This document shows, piece by piece, positions 55,586 through 63,077 of a stretch of DNA of 64,000 bases. Position numbers and translations under genes: made by a program. A model generated the notes under the pieces. The model ran no database searches. It was not told the DNA's origin and was given only the letters and a program-made list of their open reading frames with translations. The stretch comes from Pseudooceanicola sp. HF7 (lineage in GTDB: Bacteria; Pseudomonadota; Alphaproteobacteria; Rhodobacterales; Rhodobacteraceae), in assembly GCF_011806405.1 (NCBI RefSeq), contig NZ_JAATOW010000012.1, positions 62,001 to 126,000 on the forward strand. Reading direction: 5' to 3'. The number at the start of each line of letters is the position of its first letter. The first letter of the stretch is position 1.

Positions 55586-57424
55586 ATGTTTCATCCCGAA
55601 AAGCTTATCGACCCCTTCGCACCGGCCCGCGGTGCGCCCCCCGACACGCTCCTTCGCTTCATGGGCTGGCTCCTGCGGGGGGCCTTCCCGGCGCTGATCC
55701 TCGCGGCCTGCCTTGCGGCGCTGGCCGGCGGGATGGAGGCCGTGACGGCCTGGCTTCTGGGCCGCGTGGTCGATGGCGCCGATGCCTCCGGGCCAGAGGG
55801 GTTCTTCACCACCGCCAACATGGCGCTGCTGGCCGGAGCCGTCGGCTTCTTCCTGATCGCGCGCCCGCTCTTCTTCGGGCTCTCCACCGTGGCCAATGCC
55901 ATGGTGGTCATGCCCAATGTCTTCTCGCTGGTGCTCTCCAAGCTGCACCGCTGGACCCTGGGCCAGTCCGTCACCTTCTTTGACAACGATTTCGCCGGGC
56001 GTATCAGCCAGAAGCAGATGCAGACCGCGCGCGCCATGACGGACGTGGCCTTCGAGACGATCAATACCTGCGCCTTCGCCCTGGCCTCCGTCGGCGGGGC
56101 TGTGGCGCTGATGATCTCCATCAACCCCTGGCTGGGGCTGGGCTTTGCCGTCTGGCTGGCCGGCTACCTCTGGCTGGTGGCCTTCTTCCTGCCCCGCATC
56201 CGCAAGCGCGCCGGGCATCGCGCGGCGGCAAGGGCCATGGTCTCGGGGCAGATCGTGGACACGATCACCAACATCAAGACGGTCAAGCTGTTCGCCCATG
56301 CGGATCAGGAAGACCGCGCGGCCCTTGGCGCCCTGTCCAGCTACCGCGACTCCGCCCTGGCCTTCGGGCGCCTCTCCAGCACTTTCCGCATCCTGCTGAC
56401 GATGATGGGCGGCCTGCTGCCCGTGATGCTGGTGGGCGGCGCGCTGGCCTTCTGGTCCGCCGGTATCTCCACCGTGGGGGATATCGTCGCCGCCGGGGCC
56501 GTCTCTGTCCGCATGGCGCAGATGACCGGCTGGGTCAGCTTCTCTCTCATGGGGATTTACGGATCGGTCGGTGAGGTGGAGGACGGGATGAAGACCCTGG
56601 GCCGCGCCGTCCGCCTGCAGGACGCCGATGATGCCACGGAGCTTGCCGTGCCAGAGGCGCGGATCCTCTTCGATGACGTCAGCTTTGCCTACGGGCAGAA
56701 GAAGGGCGGCATCCAGGGCATCCGGCTTGAGGTGGCGCCGGGCGAAAAGATCGGCATCGTCGGGGCCTCCGGCGCGGGCAAGTCCACGCTGGTCTCGCTG
56801 CTGCTGCGGCTCTACGACCCGGAAGGGGGCAGGGTGCAGATCGACGGCCAGGACATCGCCCATGTCACCCAGGACAGCCTGCGCCGCAACATCGCGCTGG
56901 TCACCCAGGATACCGCCATGTTCAACCGCTCCGCGCGGGAAAACATCCTCTACGGCCGGCCCGGCGCGACCGAGGATGAGATGATCGCCGCCGCCCGCAA
57001 GGCAGAGGCCGATCACTTCATCCGCGATCTTGTCGACCACGAGGGCCGCGAAGGCTACGAGGCCCGGCTGGGCGAACGCGGAGTGAAACTCTCCGGCGGG
57101 CAGCGCCAGCGCATCGCCCTGGCACGCGCCATCCTCAAGGATGCGCCGATCCTTGTCCTGGACGAGGCGACCTCGGCCCTGGATTCGGAAGTGGAGGCAC
57201 AGATCCAGTCCGCCCTGGAACGGGTGATGCAGGGCAAGACGGTCCTGGCCATCGCCCACCGCCTGTCCACCATCGCCCACATGGACCGCATCGCGGTGCT
57301 GGACGCCGGCGAAGTGGTCGAAATCGGCACCCATGAACAGCTGCTTGCCAACAAGGGCGTCTACTGGCGCTACTGGTCACGCCAGTCCGGTGGGTTCCTC
57401 GATACGCAGGATGCAGCCGAATAA
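55586..57424 (+). CDS. ABC transporter, fused permease and ATP-binding protein
   Basis: A 612-residue half-transporter. The N-terminal part (about 1-340) has six membrane helices of the type I exporter fold (for example LLRGAFPALILAACLAALAG, ALLAGAVGFFLIARPLFFGL). The C-terminal ATPase shows Walker A GASGAGKST near 392, signature LSGGQRQR near 502, Walker B ILVLDEATSALD near 522 and the H-loop in AIAHRLSTIA. It is of the exporter family with lipid or drug substrates. The specific substrate is unknown; it may act as a homodimer. Confidence 0.93.
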   Translation: MFHPEKLIDPFAPARGAPPDTLLRFMGWLLRGAFPALILAACLAALAGGMEAVTAWLLGRVVDGADASGPEGFFTTANMALLAGAVGFFLIARPLFFGLSTVANAMVVMPNVFSLVLSKLHRWTLGQSVTFFDNDFAGRISQKQMQTARAMTDVAFETINTCAFALASVGGAVALMISINPWLGLGFAVWLAGYLWLVAFFLPRIRKRAGHRAAARAMVSGQIVDTITNIKTVKLFAHADQEDRAALGALSSYRDSALAFGRLSSTFRILLTMMGGLLPVMLVGGALAFWSAGISTVGDIVAAGAVSVRMAQMTGWVSFSLMGIYGSVGEVEDGMKTLGRAVRLQDADDATELAVPEARILFDDVSFAYGQKKGGIQGIRLEVAPGEKIGIVGASGAGKSTLVSLLLRLYDPEGGRVQIDGQDIAHVTQDSLRRNIALVTQDTAMFNRSARENILYGRPGATEDEMIAAARKAEADHFIRDLVDHEGREGYEARLGERGVKLSGGQRQRIALARAILKDAPILVLDEATSALDSEVEAQIQSALERVMQGKTVLAIAHRLSTIAHMDRIAVLDAGEVVEIGTHEQLLANKGVYWRYWSRQSGGFLDTQDAAE

Positions 57425-57473
57425 GGCGCGGAATAGGGCTTTGCCGAAGCGCTCACCCGCGATAACAGGCGGC

Positions 57474-58691
57474 ATGGAAACCTACCTGATAGAGAAACTT
57501 GGCCACCACGGCGACGGCATCGCCGCCGGACCGGTCTTTGCCCCCATGACGCTGCCCGGCGAACGTGTCACCGGCACGCTCAACGGCGACCGGCTGGAAA
57601 ACGTCAAGATCGTGGAGCCGGCGCCGGAACGCGTGGCCGCGCCCTGCCGCCACTTCCGCTCCTGCGGGGGCTGCTCCGTGCAGCACGCGGGGGATGACTA
57701 CGTGGCCGCCTGGAAACGGGGCATCGTGGAAACCGCGCTGCGCGCGCAGGGCATCGACGCGGTCTTCCCGCCGGTGCTGACCTCTTCGCCGGCCTCGCGC
57801 CGCCGCGCCTCTCTCTCTGCCCGGCGGACGAAATCCGGGGCAATCGCGGGCTTCCATGGACGGGCCTCCGGCGCGATCGTCGAGATCCCCGATTGCAAGC
57901 TGCTGCACCCCGACCTGATGCGCGCCCTGCCGGTGGCCCAGGCGCTGGCCGTGACCGGCGCAGGCCGCAAGGCAGAGCTTTCCGTTCAGGCGACGCTCTC
58001 CGAAGGGGGGCTTGATATCTCCGTCATCGGGGGCAAGCCGCTGGATGAACCCCTGCGGCTGGCGCTGACCCAGACGGCCCAGGAACAGGACATCGCCCGC
58101 CTGGCCTGGGAGGGAGAGCTGATCGTCACCCGCCAGTCCCCGGACCAGCGCTTTGGCCGCGCCCGCGTGACGCCGCCCCCCGGAGCTTTCCTGCAAGCCA
58201 CGAAAGAGGGGGAACAGGCGCTGCTCGATGCGGTGCTTGAGATCACCAAGGGCGCCAAGACCGTCGCGGACCTCTTTGCAGGCTGCGGCACCTTCGCCCT
58301 GCCGCTGTCCGAACGGGCAGAGGTGTTGGCGGTGGAGGGCGACCGCGCCATGACCGCCGCGCTGGAAACCGGCTGGCGCCGGGCCGGCGGCCTGCACAAG
58401 CTTCAGGCCCGGATGCGCGACCTTTTCCGCGACCCGCTGCGTGACGATGACCTCAAGGGGCTCGACGCCGTGGTCATCGACCCGCCCCGCGCCGGGGCAG
58501 AGGCCCAGACCCGCGCACTGGCCGACGCCGGCGTGCCGCTGATCGCCGCGGTGTCCTGCAACCCGGTGACCTTCGCCCGCGATGCGCGGGTGTTGCTGGC
58601 GGCAGGCTACGTCATGGGACCGGTGCAGGTGGTGGACCAGTTCCGCTGGTCGTCCCACGTTGAACTGGTGGCCGGCTTCACGAGACCGTGA
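57474..58691 (+). CDS. Class I SAM-dependent RNA (uracil-5) methyltransferase, RumA/RlmD-like
   Basis: The 405-residue product has an N-terminal TRAM-like segment and an Fe-S site (C58, C64, C67 in CRHFRSCGGC and a fourth cysteine near residue 141 in DCKLLHP). It shows the AdoMet motif VADLFAGCGTFALPLSERA and VVIDPPRAGAEAQ. The catalytic cysteine is near 362 in SCNPVTFARD. RlmD methylates U1939 of 23S rRNA; relatives act on other RNA uracils, so the exact site is uncertain. The ATG at 57474 gives METYLIEKLGHHGDG; the longer frame overlaps the ABC gene. Confidence 0.85.
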   Translation: METYLIEKLGHHGDGIAAGPVFAPMTLPGERVTGTLNGDRLENVKIVEPAPERVAAPCRHFRSCGGCSVQHAGDDYVAAWKRGIVETALRAQGIDAVFPPVLTSSPASRRRASLSARRTKSGAIAGFHGRASGAIVEIPDCKLLHPDLMRALPVAQALAVTGAGRKAELSVQATLSEGGLDISVIGGKPLDEPLRLALTQTAQEQDIARLAWEGELIVTRQSPDQRFGRARVTPPPGAFLQATKEGEQALLDAVLEITKGAKTVADLFAGCGTFALPLSERAEVLAVEGDRAMTAALETGWRRAGGLHKLQARMRDLFRDPLRDDDLKGLDAVVIDPPRAGAEAQTRALADAGVPLIAAVSCNPVTFARDARVLLAAGYVMGPVQVVDQFRWSSHVELVAGFTRP

Positions 58692-58777
58692 GGGCGCGCG
58701 TGATTTACCCGCTTCTGGAAAGCCCCCGATTCTGCTACCTTCCCGTGCAAACATCGAAGCAAAAAAAGCGATAAACG

Positions 58778-59269
58778 ATGATACGGGCAGTGTTGATCCT
58801 TGTCCTCGCCCTCACGGTGGCGGGGTGTTCAAGTAAATTCAAAACCTACAACGGGCCGGAAGTGACCCGCGTCTACGTCTTCAAGCAGGACCGGCGGATG
58901 TACCTGATGCATCACGACCAGGTGCTGAAGGCCTATGACATCGACCTGGGCAACGCCCCGGTCGGGGCCAAGCAGTTCCGCGGTGACGGCAAGACGCCGG
59001 AGGGGGTCTATCACATCGACCGCCGCAACCCGAACTCCAGGTACCACCTTTCGGTCGGGATCTCTTATCCCAACCTCAACGACCTGGCCTTTGCCGAGTC
59101 GCAGGGCAAGAACGCGGGCGGGGATATCTTCATCCACGGGGAAAGCCAGGAACGCGGCATCGGCGGCGGGCCGGACTGGACGGCGGGCTGCATCGCCGTC
59201 TCCGATGACGAGATAGAAGAGATCTACTCGATGCTGCGCGAAGGCACGGTCATCGCCATCTTCCCCTAG
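58778..59269 (+). CDS. L,D-transpeptidase-family lipoprotein
   Basis: A 163-residue protein with a lipoprotein signal ending VAGC (lipidated C17). A YkuD domain follows, with H120 in FIHGESQ and catalytic C138 in DWTAGCIAVSDDE. The spacing and order H-x-S/T-x-x-G-C are those of L,D-transpeptidases, which cross-link peptidoglycan or attach proteins to it. The length is short, with only the catalytic domain. It has its own terminator 21 bases later. Confidence 0.92.
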   Translation: MIRAVLILVLALTVAGCSSKFKTYNGPEVTRVYVFKQDRRMYLMHHDQVLKAYDIDLGNAPVGAKQFRGDGKTPEGVYHIDRRNPNSRYHLSVGISYPNLNDLAFAESQGKNAGGDIFIHGESQERGIGGGPDWTAGCIAVSDDEIEEIYSMLREGTVIAIFP

Positions 59270-59290
59270 GCCCCTCACCGGGCAAGGACA

Positions 59291-59319
59291 GGGCCCCGCC
59301 AACCGGCGGGGCCCTTTTT
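59291..59319 (+). terminator. Rho-independent terminator
   Basis: GGGCCCCGCC-AACC-GGCGGGGCCC followed by five Ts, 21 bases after the transpeptidase stop. It also borders the convergent SDR gene. Confidence 0.94.
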
Positions 59320-59354
59320 AGTTGTGACAACAGGGACATGCGCCTGGGCCTGAC

Positions 59355-60104
59355 TCAGCCCGCCAGGGCCTCTGCATCGCGCCCGGCAGGCTGGCAGAAG
59401 GGGCTGTCCTCATCCGTCACCGCGCGCCAGACCGCCTGCACCACGTCCTCGGGGCGTGTGGGCTCTTCGTCGCTGCCGGCGTTGAACCCCTCAAGGGCGC
59501 TGGCGATGAAGGGGGCATAGTCCGCCGGGGCCTGCGGGGCATCGGACATGATCGCCCGCGCATTGCTGCCAAAACGGGTGCCTGGCGCGCGGCCCGGCAG
59601 CACCAGCTGGGTGCGGATGCCGAGCGGCGCCAGCTCAAGCGCCAGGCATTCGCTGAAGGCATTCACCGCCGCCTTGCTGGCGGTATAGACCGGCACCAGC
59701 GGCAGCGGCAGCAGCGTGACCGAGGACGAGACATTCACGATCACCCCCGCGCCACGCGCCCGGAACCCGGGCAGGAATGCGCGGATGACCTCGAAGGTGC
59801 CGAATGTGTTGGTCTCGAAGATCTGGCGCAGGCTCTCCGGCGTCGTGGCCTCGAAAGGGGCCATCCAGCCGATCCCGGCATTGTTGACCAGCGCATCCAG
59901 CGGCCCGGCCTCTGCCACGGCGGCGGCGATGCTGGCGGGGTCCGTCACGTCCAGCGGCAGGATCCGCAGCCGCTCGGACTCCGGCAGCAGGGTCGGGTCG
60001 GGGGTGCGCATCGTGGCCACCACCTGCCAGCCCCGGGCCAGGAAATGCCGCGCGATCTCCAGTCCGAAGCCAGAGGAACAGCCGGTGATAAGGATCGTCT
60101 TCAT
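59355..60104 (-). CDS. Short-chain dehydrogenase/reductase
   Basis: A 249-residue classical SDR: TGCSSGFGLEI (residues 7-17), NNAG near 74-77, and the catalytic Y140 and K144 in YTASKAAVN, with a serine in VSSSVT just before. Substrate unknown. It is divergent from an AraC-family regulator, a common local-regulator arrangement, and the shared control region holds repeated ACCCATA elements. Confidence 0.88.
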   Translation of the reverse strand: MKTILITGCSSGFGLEIARHFLARGWQVVATMRTPDPTLLPESERLRILPLDVTDPASIAAAVAEAGPLDALVNNAGIGWMAPFEATTPESLRQIFETNTFGTFEVIRAFLPGFRARGAGVIVNVSSSVTLLPLPLVPVYTASKAAVNAFSECLALELAPLGIRTQLVLPGRAPGTRFGSNARAIMSDAPQAPADYAPFIASALEGFNAGSDEEPTRPEDVVQAVWRAVTDEDSPFCQPAGRDAEALAG

Positions 60105-60128
60105 GGGAAGTCTCCTGTGGTTGGGTCC

Positions 60129-60190
60129 TACCCATATCGACAGGAAGCCTCGTACCTTCTACCATGGATAATCCAGCTTTCTTTACCCAT
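60129..60190. promoter_or_regulatory. Repeated TACCCATA elements in the SDR/AraC divergent region
   Basis: TACCCATA occurs at 60129-60136 and again at 60183-60190, 54 bases apart (five helical turns). The first copy is also part of TGGGT-CCT-ACCCA (60122-60134). Possible half-sites for the adjacent AraC-type protein. The second copy falls just inside the regulator gene if it starts at 60164, or upstream of it if it starts at 60200. Confidence 0.4.
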
Positions 60191-61135
60191 AGTCCGAAAA
60201 TGCCCGAAACTGACCTAAGCACCGCCACGCCTGTCGATCCGCTGTCAGAGGTGATCTCGCTTCTGCAACCGCGCGCGCCCTTCTCAAAGCTGGTGATGGC
60301 GCGCGGCGCCTTCCGGGTGCGCCGGGACGACGTGCGGGGGGTGTTCTACTGCATGGTCCTTGCGGGACGCATCCAGATAGAGGTGGACCAGCGCGCCCCG
60401 GCGCAGCTGGCCGCGGGTGATTTCATCCTGGTGCCGGATGTGCTGCCCTTCACCCTTTCCAGCCGTGATCCCGCCCCGGCGGCGGGCCAGCAAACCCGCA
60501 TCGAGCGGGCGGCGGACGGGGTCCTGAACATCGGCGGCCGGCAGGATGGGGCAGGCGCGGCCCCGGTGCAGCTGCTGATCGGCCATTGCAGCTTTGGCTC
60601 GCCAGACCGGGAGCTCTTGCTGTCCCTCCTGCCCGAAAGCGCTCTGGTGCGGGGCGAAGACCGGCTTGCCGCGCTGGCCACCCTGGTCCGGGATGAGGTC
60701 CACGCGGCCCGGCCCGCCCGCGATAGGGTGCTGGAGCATCTTTTGCAGGTCCTGATGATCGAAGCCTTCCGCTCTGCGCCCACGCAGGCCACGCCGGGCC
60801 TGCTGCGCGGCCTCTCTGATCCGCGCCTGGCTCCGGCCCTGCGCGCGCTCCACGGCGCTCCAGGGGCCGCCTGGAGCGTCCCCCTGCTGGCGGCAGAGGC
60901 GGGGCTGTCGCGCTCTGCCTTCTTCACGCGGTTCAACCGGATCGTCGGGCAGCCGCCCATGGGCTACCTGCTGGGCTGGCGCATGACACTGGCCCGGCAC
61001 ATGCTGGGCGGCGGACAGATGGGGATCTCGGAAGTCGCGCGGCGCACTGGCTACGGCTCGGCCAGCGCCTTCACCACGGCCTTCACCCGGCACAATGGCA
61101 CGACGCCGGCGCGCTACGCGCGGGAAATGGCCTGA
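60164..61135 (+). CDS. AraC-family transcriptional regulator with cupin-like N-terminal domain
   Basis: A 323-residue regulator. The N-terminal part contains the cupin-like sensor seen in AraC_binding_6-type proteins (FRVRRDDVRGVFYCMVLAGRIQIEVDQR, GDFILVPDVLPFT). The C-terminal part has two helix-turn-helix units (AAEAGLSRSAFFTRFNRIVGQPPMGYL and ISEVARRTGYGSASAFTTAFTRHNGTTPARY). The start could be 60164 (MDNPAFF) or 60200 (MPETDL). It is divergent from the SDR gene, its likely target. The ligand is unknown. Confidence 0.88.
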   Translation: MDNPAFFTHSPKMPETDLSTATPVDPLSEVISLLQPRAPFSKLVMARGAFRVRRDDVRGVFYCMVLAGRIQIEVDQRAPAQLAAGDFILVPDVLPFTLSSRDPAPAAGQQTRIERAADGVLNIGGRQDGAGAAPVQLLIGHCSFGSPDRELLLSLLPESALVRGEDRLAALATLVRDEVHAARPARDRVLEHLLQVLMIEAFRSAPTQATPGLLRGLSDPRLAPALRALHGAPGAAWSVPLLAAEAGLSRSAFFTRFNRIVGQPPMGYLLGWRMTLARHMLGGGQMGISEVARRTGYGSASAFTTAFTRHNGTTPARYAREMA

Positions 61136-61241
61136 CGGCAGGGCAGAACGGGCGGAAATTCGCGCAAAGCGGGATCGACAGGGATGCGCGCGCAGGCCCG
61201 GTCAGGCCTGTCGCGGGGAAATCCTGCTGGAAACCGGGGTC

Positions 61242-61802
61242 TCAGCCCTGGTTGGCGGCGAAGCTCATGAAGGTACCGCCGGTGCGCTGACCCAGGACCA
61301 TGGTCCACCAGATCTTGCCGTTGCGATCCTGGTGCCAGGCAAAGCCCAGGTCCGTGGCCGAAGGGTCCAGGATGATGCGCCGGGTGTCTTCCTCGTCCAT
61401 CCAGGCCGCCAGCGTCTCGATCTCCGTCTCGAAGGTTTCAGAGATCGTCTCGCCCACGAGCACGCCCGGATAGCCCACGCGCTGCACCCGGTCGATGGGC
61501 GAAGAGCCGTCCGATCCGAAGTGCCAGGGCCTGCCCTGGTTGGACATGTCGTTGGAATGGGTCTGAGCGGCAGCCGTCAGTTCAGAGTTCAGCTGCAGGC
61601 TGCCGGCGCCTGCGGCGGCCCGCAGCGTGTTGACGGAATCAAGCACTTCATAGGGGATCGTGTTCTCTGCCCGCGACGGGATTCGATAGAGCTTGGGCAG
61701 GGGCCTTCCATCCGATCCCAGCTGCCCCGTCGACGACGGCGGCGTCGGGGCGCATGCGGAAAGAGCAACAAGGATCGTGGTGGCCAGTATGGTGAAACGC
61801 AT
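61242..61802 (-). CDS. CAP-domain lipoprotein
   Basis: A 186-residue lipoprotein: the signal ends LSAC, with lipidated C17. A CAP/SCP-type domain follows, with LRAAAGAGSLQLNSELTAAAQTHSNDM. The remaining signature is VGETISETFETEIETLAAWM and DLGFAWHQDRNGKIWWTMVLG. CAP proteins are small extracytoplasmic modules whose function in bacteria is mostly unknown. It stands alone on the minus strand between an AraC regulator and an L,D-transpeptidase. Confidence 0.85.
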   Translation of the reverse strand: MRFTILATTILVALSACAPTPPSSTGQLGSDGRPLPKLYRIPSRAENTIPYEVLDSVNTLRAAAGAGSLQLNSELTAAAQTHSNDMSNQGRPWHFGSDGSSPIDRVQRVGYPGVLVGETISETFETEIETLAAWMDEEDTRRIILDPSATDLGFAWHQDRNGKIWWTMVLGQRTGGTFMSFAANQG

Positions 61803-61969
61803 GAAATTCCTGCCTGGGAAAGGTCTTGGGTCTAGGCTTATCGCGCCCGGTGAACGGATTCAAACGCACAAGCCTGTGATTAGGTTCAATTACACTTCTT
61901 TGATTTGCGACTGCGCCCCAACAGCCATACCATAGCACACCACTTCCGATAAGCCGGACGGAGACAGTG

Positions 61970-62602
61970 ATGCCCAGCCCCATCGACAAGCCCAAGACCC
62001 GCCGCAGCTTCCTTGCGGGCGGCGCAGCCTTCCTGGCCACGCCCGCGCTCGCGCAGCAGGTCCCCGATACATCCGAGGGGTATTCCACGCCCTTCCAGAA
62101 TTCCACCGAGGTCGAGCGCGACCCCAGCGAGGTGGTGCGCCACAACATCTCGTCCTTCCGCGCGCTGGACTGGCGGCCCTATTTCGACAACACCAAGAAC
62201 GGTGCGGTCCTGGTCGACATTTCCTCGCGTGCGCTGCACTTCTGGTCCGAGGACCAGTCGATCTACAAGCTTTACCCGACCTCCGTTCCCCTGACCGAGG
62301 ATCTGACCCGTCGCGGCCGCACCTCCGTCATCCAGAAGGTCGTGGCGCCCACCTGGCGGCCCACCCCGTCGATGCGTGAACGCAACCCTGAGTGGCCCAG
62401 CGTGGTCGAGGGCGGCGCACCGGACAACCCACTGGGACCGCTCGCACTTTACCTCAGCTGGACCTACTACCGGATCCACGGCACCCACGACACGCGGAAA
62501 ATTGGCCGCCGGTCTTCCAACGGGTGCATCGGGCTCTACAATGAGCATATCACGGAGCTCTTCGACCTCACCGAGGTTGGGACCCAAGTGTTGCTAATTT
62601 GA
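61970..62602 (+). CDS. L,D-transpeptidase-family protein with Tat-like signal
   Basis: A 210-residue protein. The N-terminus MPSPIDKPKTRRSFLAGG has the twin arginine and hydrophobic stretch of a Tat signal, with cleavage after ALA near residue 28. The YkuD catalytic region is HGTHDTRKIGRRSSNGCIGLYNEH, with H170 and C186. The ErfK/YbiS-like segment TPSMRERNPEWPSV is also present. The start at 61970 is preferred over an in-frame GTG three bases earlier. It is the second transpeptidase of this type within 3.2 kb. The family is well supported; its acceptor is not known. Confidence 0.9.
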   Translation: MPSPIDKPKTRRSFLAGGAAFLATPALAQQVPDTSEGYSTPFQNSTEVERDPSEVVRHNISSFRALDWRPYFDNTKNGAVLVDISSRALHFWSEDQSIYKLYPTSVPLTEDLTRRGRTSVIQKVVAPTWRPTPSMRERNPEWPSVVEGGAPDNPLGPLALYLSWTYYRIHGTHDTRKIGRRSSNGCIGLYNEHITELFDLTEVGTQVLLI

Positions 62603-62643
62603 CGACATTTCCCTGTGGTACGTAGGCCTTAACGATCTTCCAA

Positions 62644-62672
62644 TTGCTTTTTGGGACGTGCGCCGATTAACT
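62644..62672 (+). promoter_or_regulatory. Possible promoter of the 60-residue protein gene
   Basis: TTGCTT (62644-62649), 17 bases, TTAACT (62667-62672). The gap is plain otherwise. Modest match to consensus. Confidence 0.35.
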
Positions 62673-62745
62673 CGGAATCACGAGGTACGTCTTAGGTGCC
62701 CGTTTCCGTATGTTTCGCGGGCGGGCCTTTATCTGGAGGATAAAA

Positions 62746-62928
62746 ATGAAGAAACTCGTTCTCGCCGCTGTCCTGGCCGGTGCCGCAACCGCAGCTTCCG
62801 CAGGCGCATACTCTGAGCCGGTGATCGAAGCTCCGGTCATCGTCGAAGAAACCACCAGCTCTTCCTCCGGCATCATCCTGCCGCTGGTTCTGCTGGCCGT
62901 GATCGCAGCTGTTGCTGCATCCGAATAA
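62746..62928 (+). CDS. 60-residue secreted or membrane protein next to hemH
   Basis: The short product MKKLVLAAVLAGAATAASA begins with a classic signal or membrane helix. A spacer of mixed prolines and acidic residues (EPVIEAPVIVEE), a serine run (TTSSSSG) and a second hydrophobic segment (IILPLVLLAVIAAVAASE) follow. If the first helix is not removed it would be a hairpin of two membrane helices. GGAGG sits 6 bases before the ATG and a strong terminator 25 bases after the stop, so it is a real, self-contained gene. Function unknown; it is convergent with hemH. Confidence 0.78.
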   Translation: MKKLVLAAVLAGAATAASAGAYSEPVIEAPVIVEETTSSSSGIILPLVLLAVIAAVAASE

Positions 62929-62953
62929 TTTCCGTTAAATCGGGAATGCGAAA

Positions 62954-62980
62954 GGCGGTGGAGCTTTCCACCGCCTTTTT
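62954..62980 (+). terminator. Rho-independent terminator of the small-protein gene
   Basis: GGCGGTGGA-GCTT-TCCACCGCC followed by five Ts. Confidence 0.93.
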
Positions 62981-63077
62981 GTTTGCGCAAAGATTTGTTT
63001 TGACGGTCCCTGACAGGGCTGCGCTTGCAGCGGCCAGGGGCTGAACGGGCCTTGAAAACAAGGCCCGCACTGATGTT

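Noticed and set aside
55487-57334. 615-codon frame antisense to the ABC exporter
   Set aside because: Histidine- and glycine-rich shadow with no family match.
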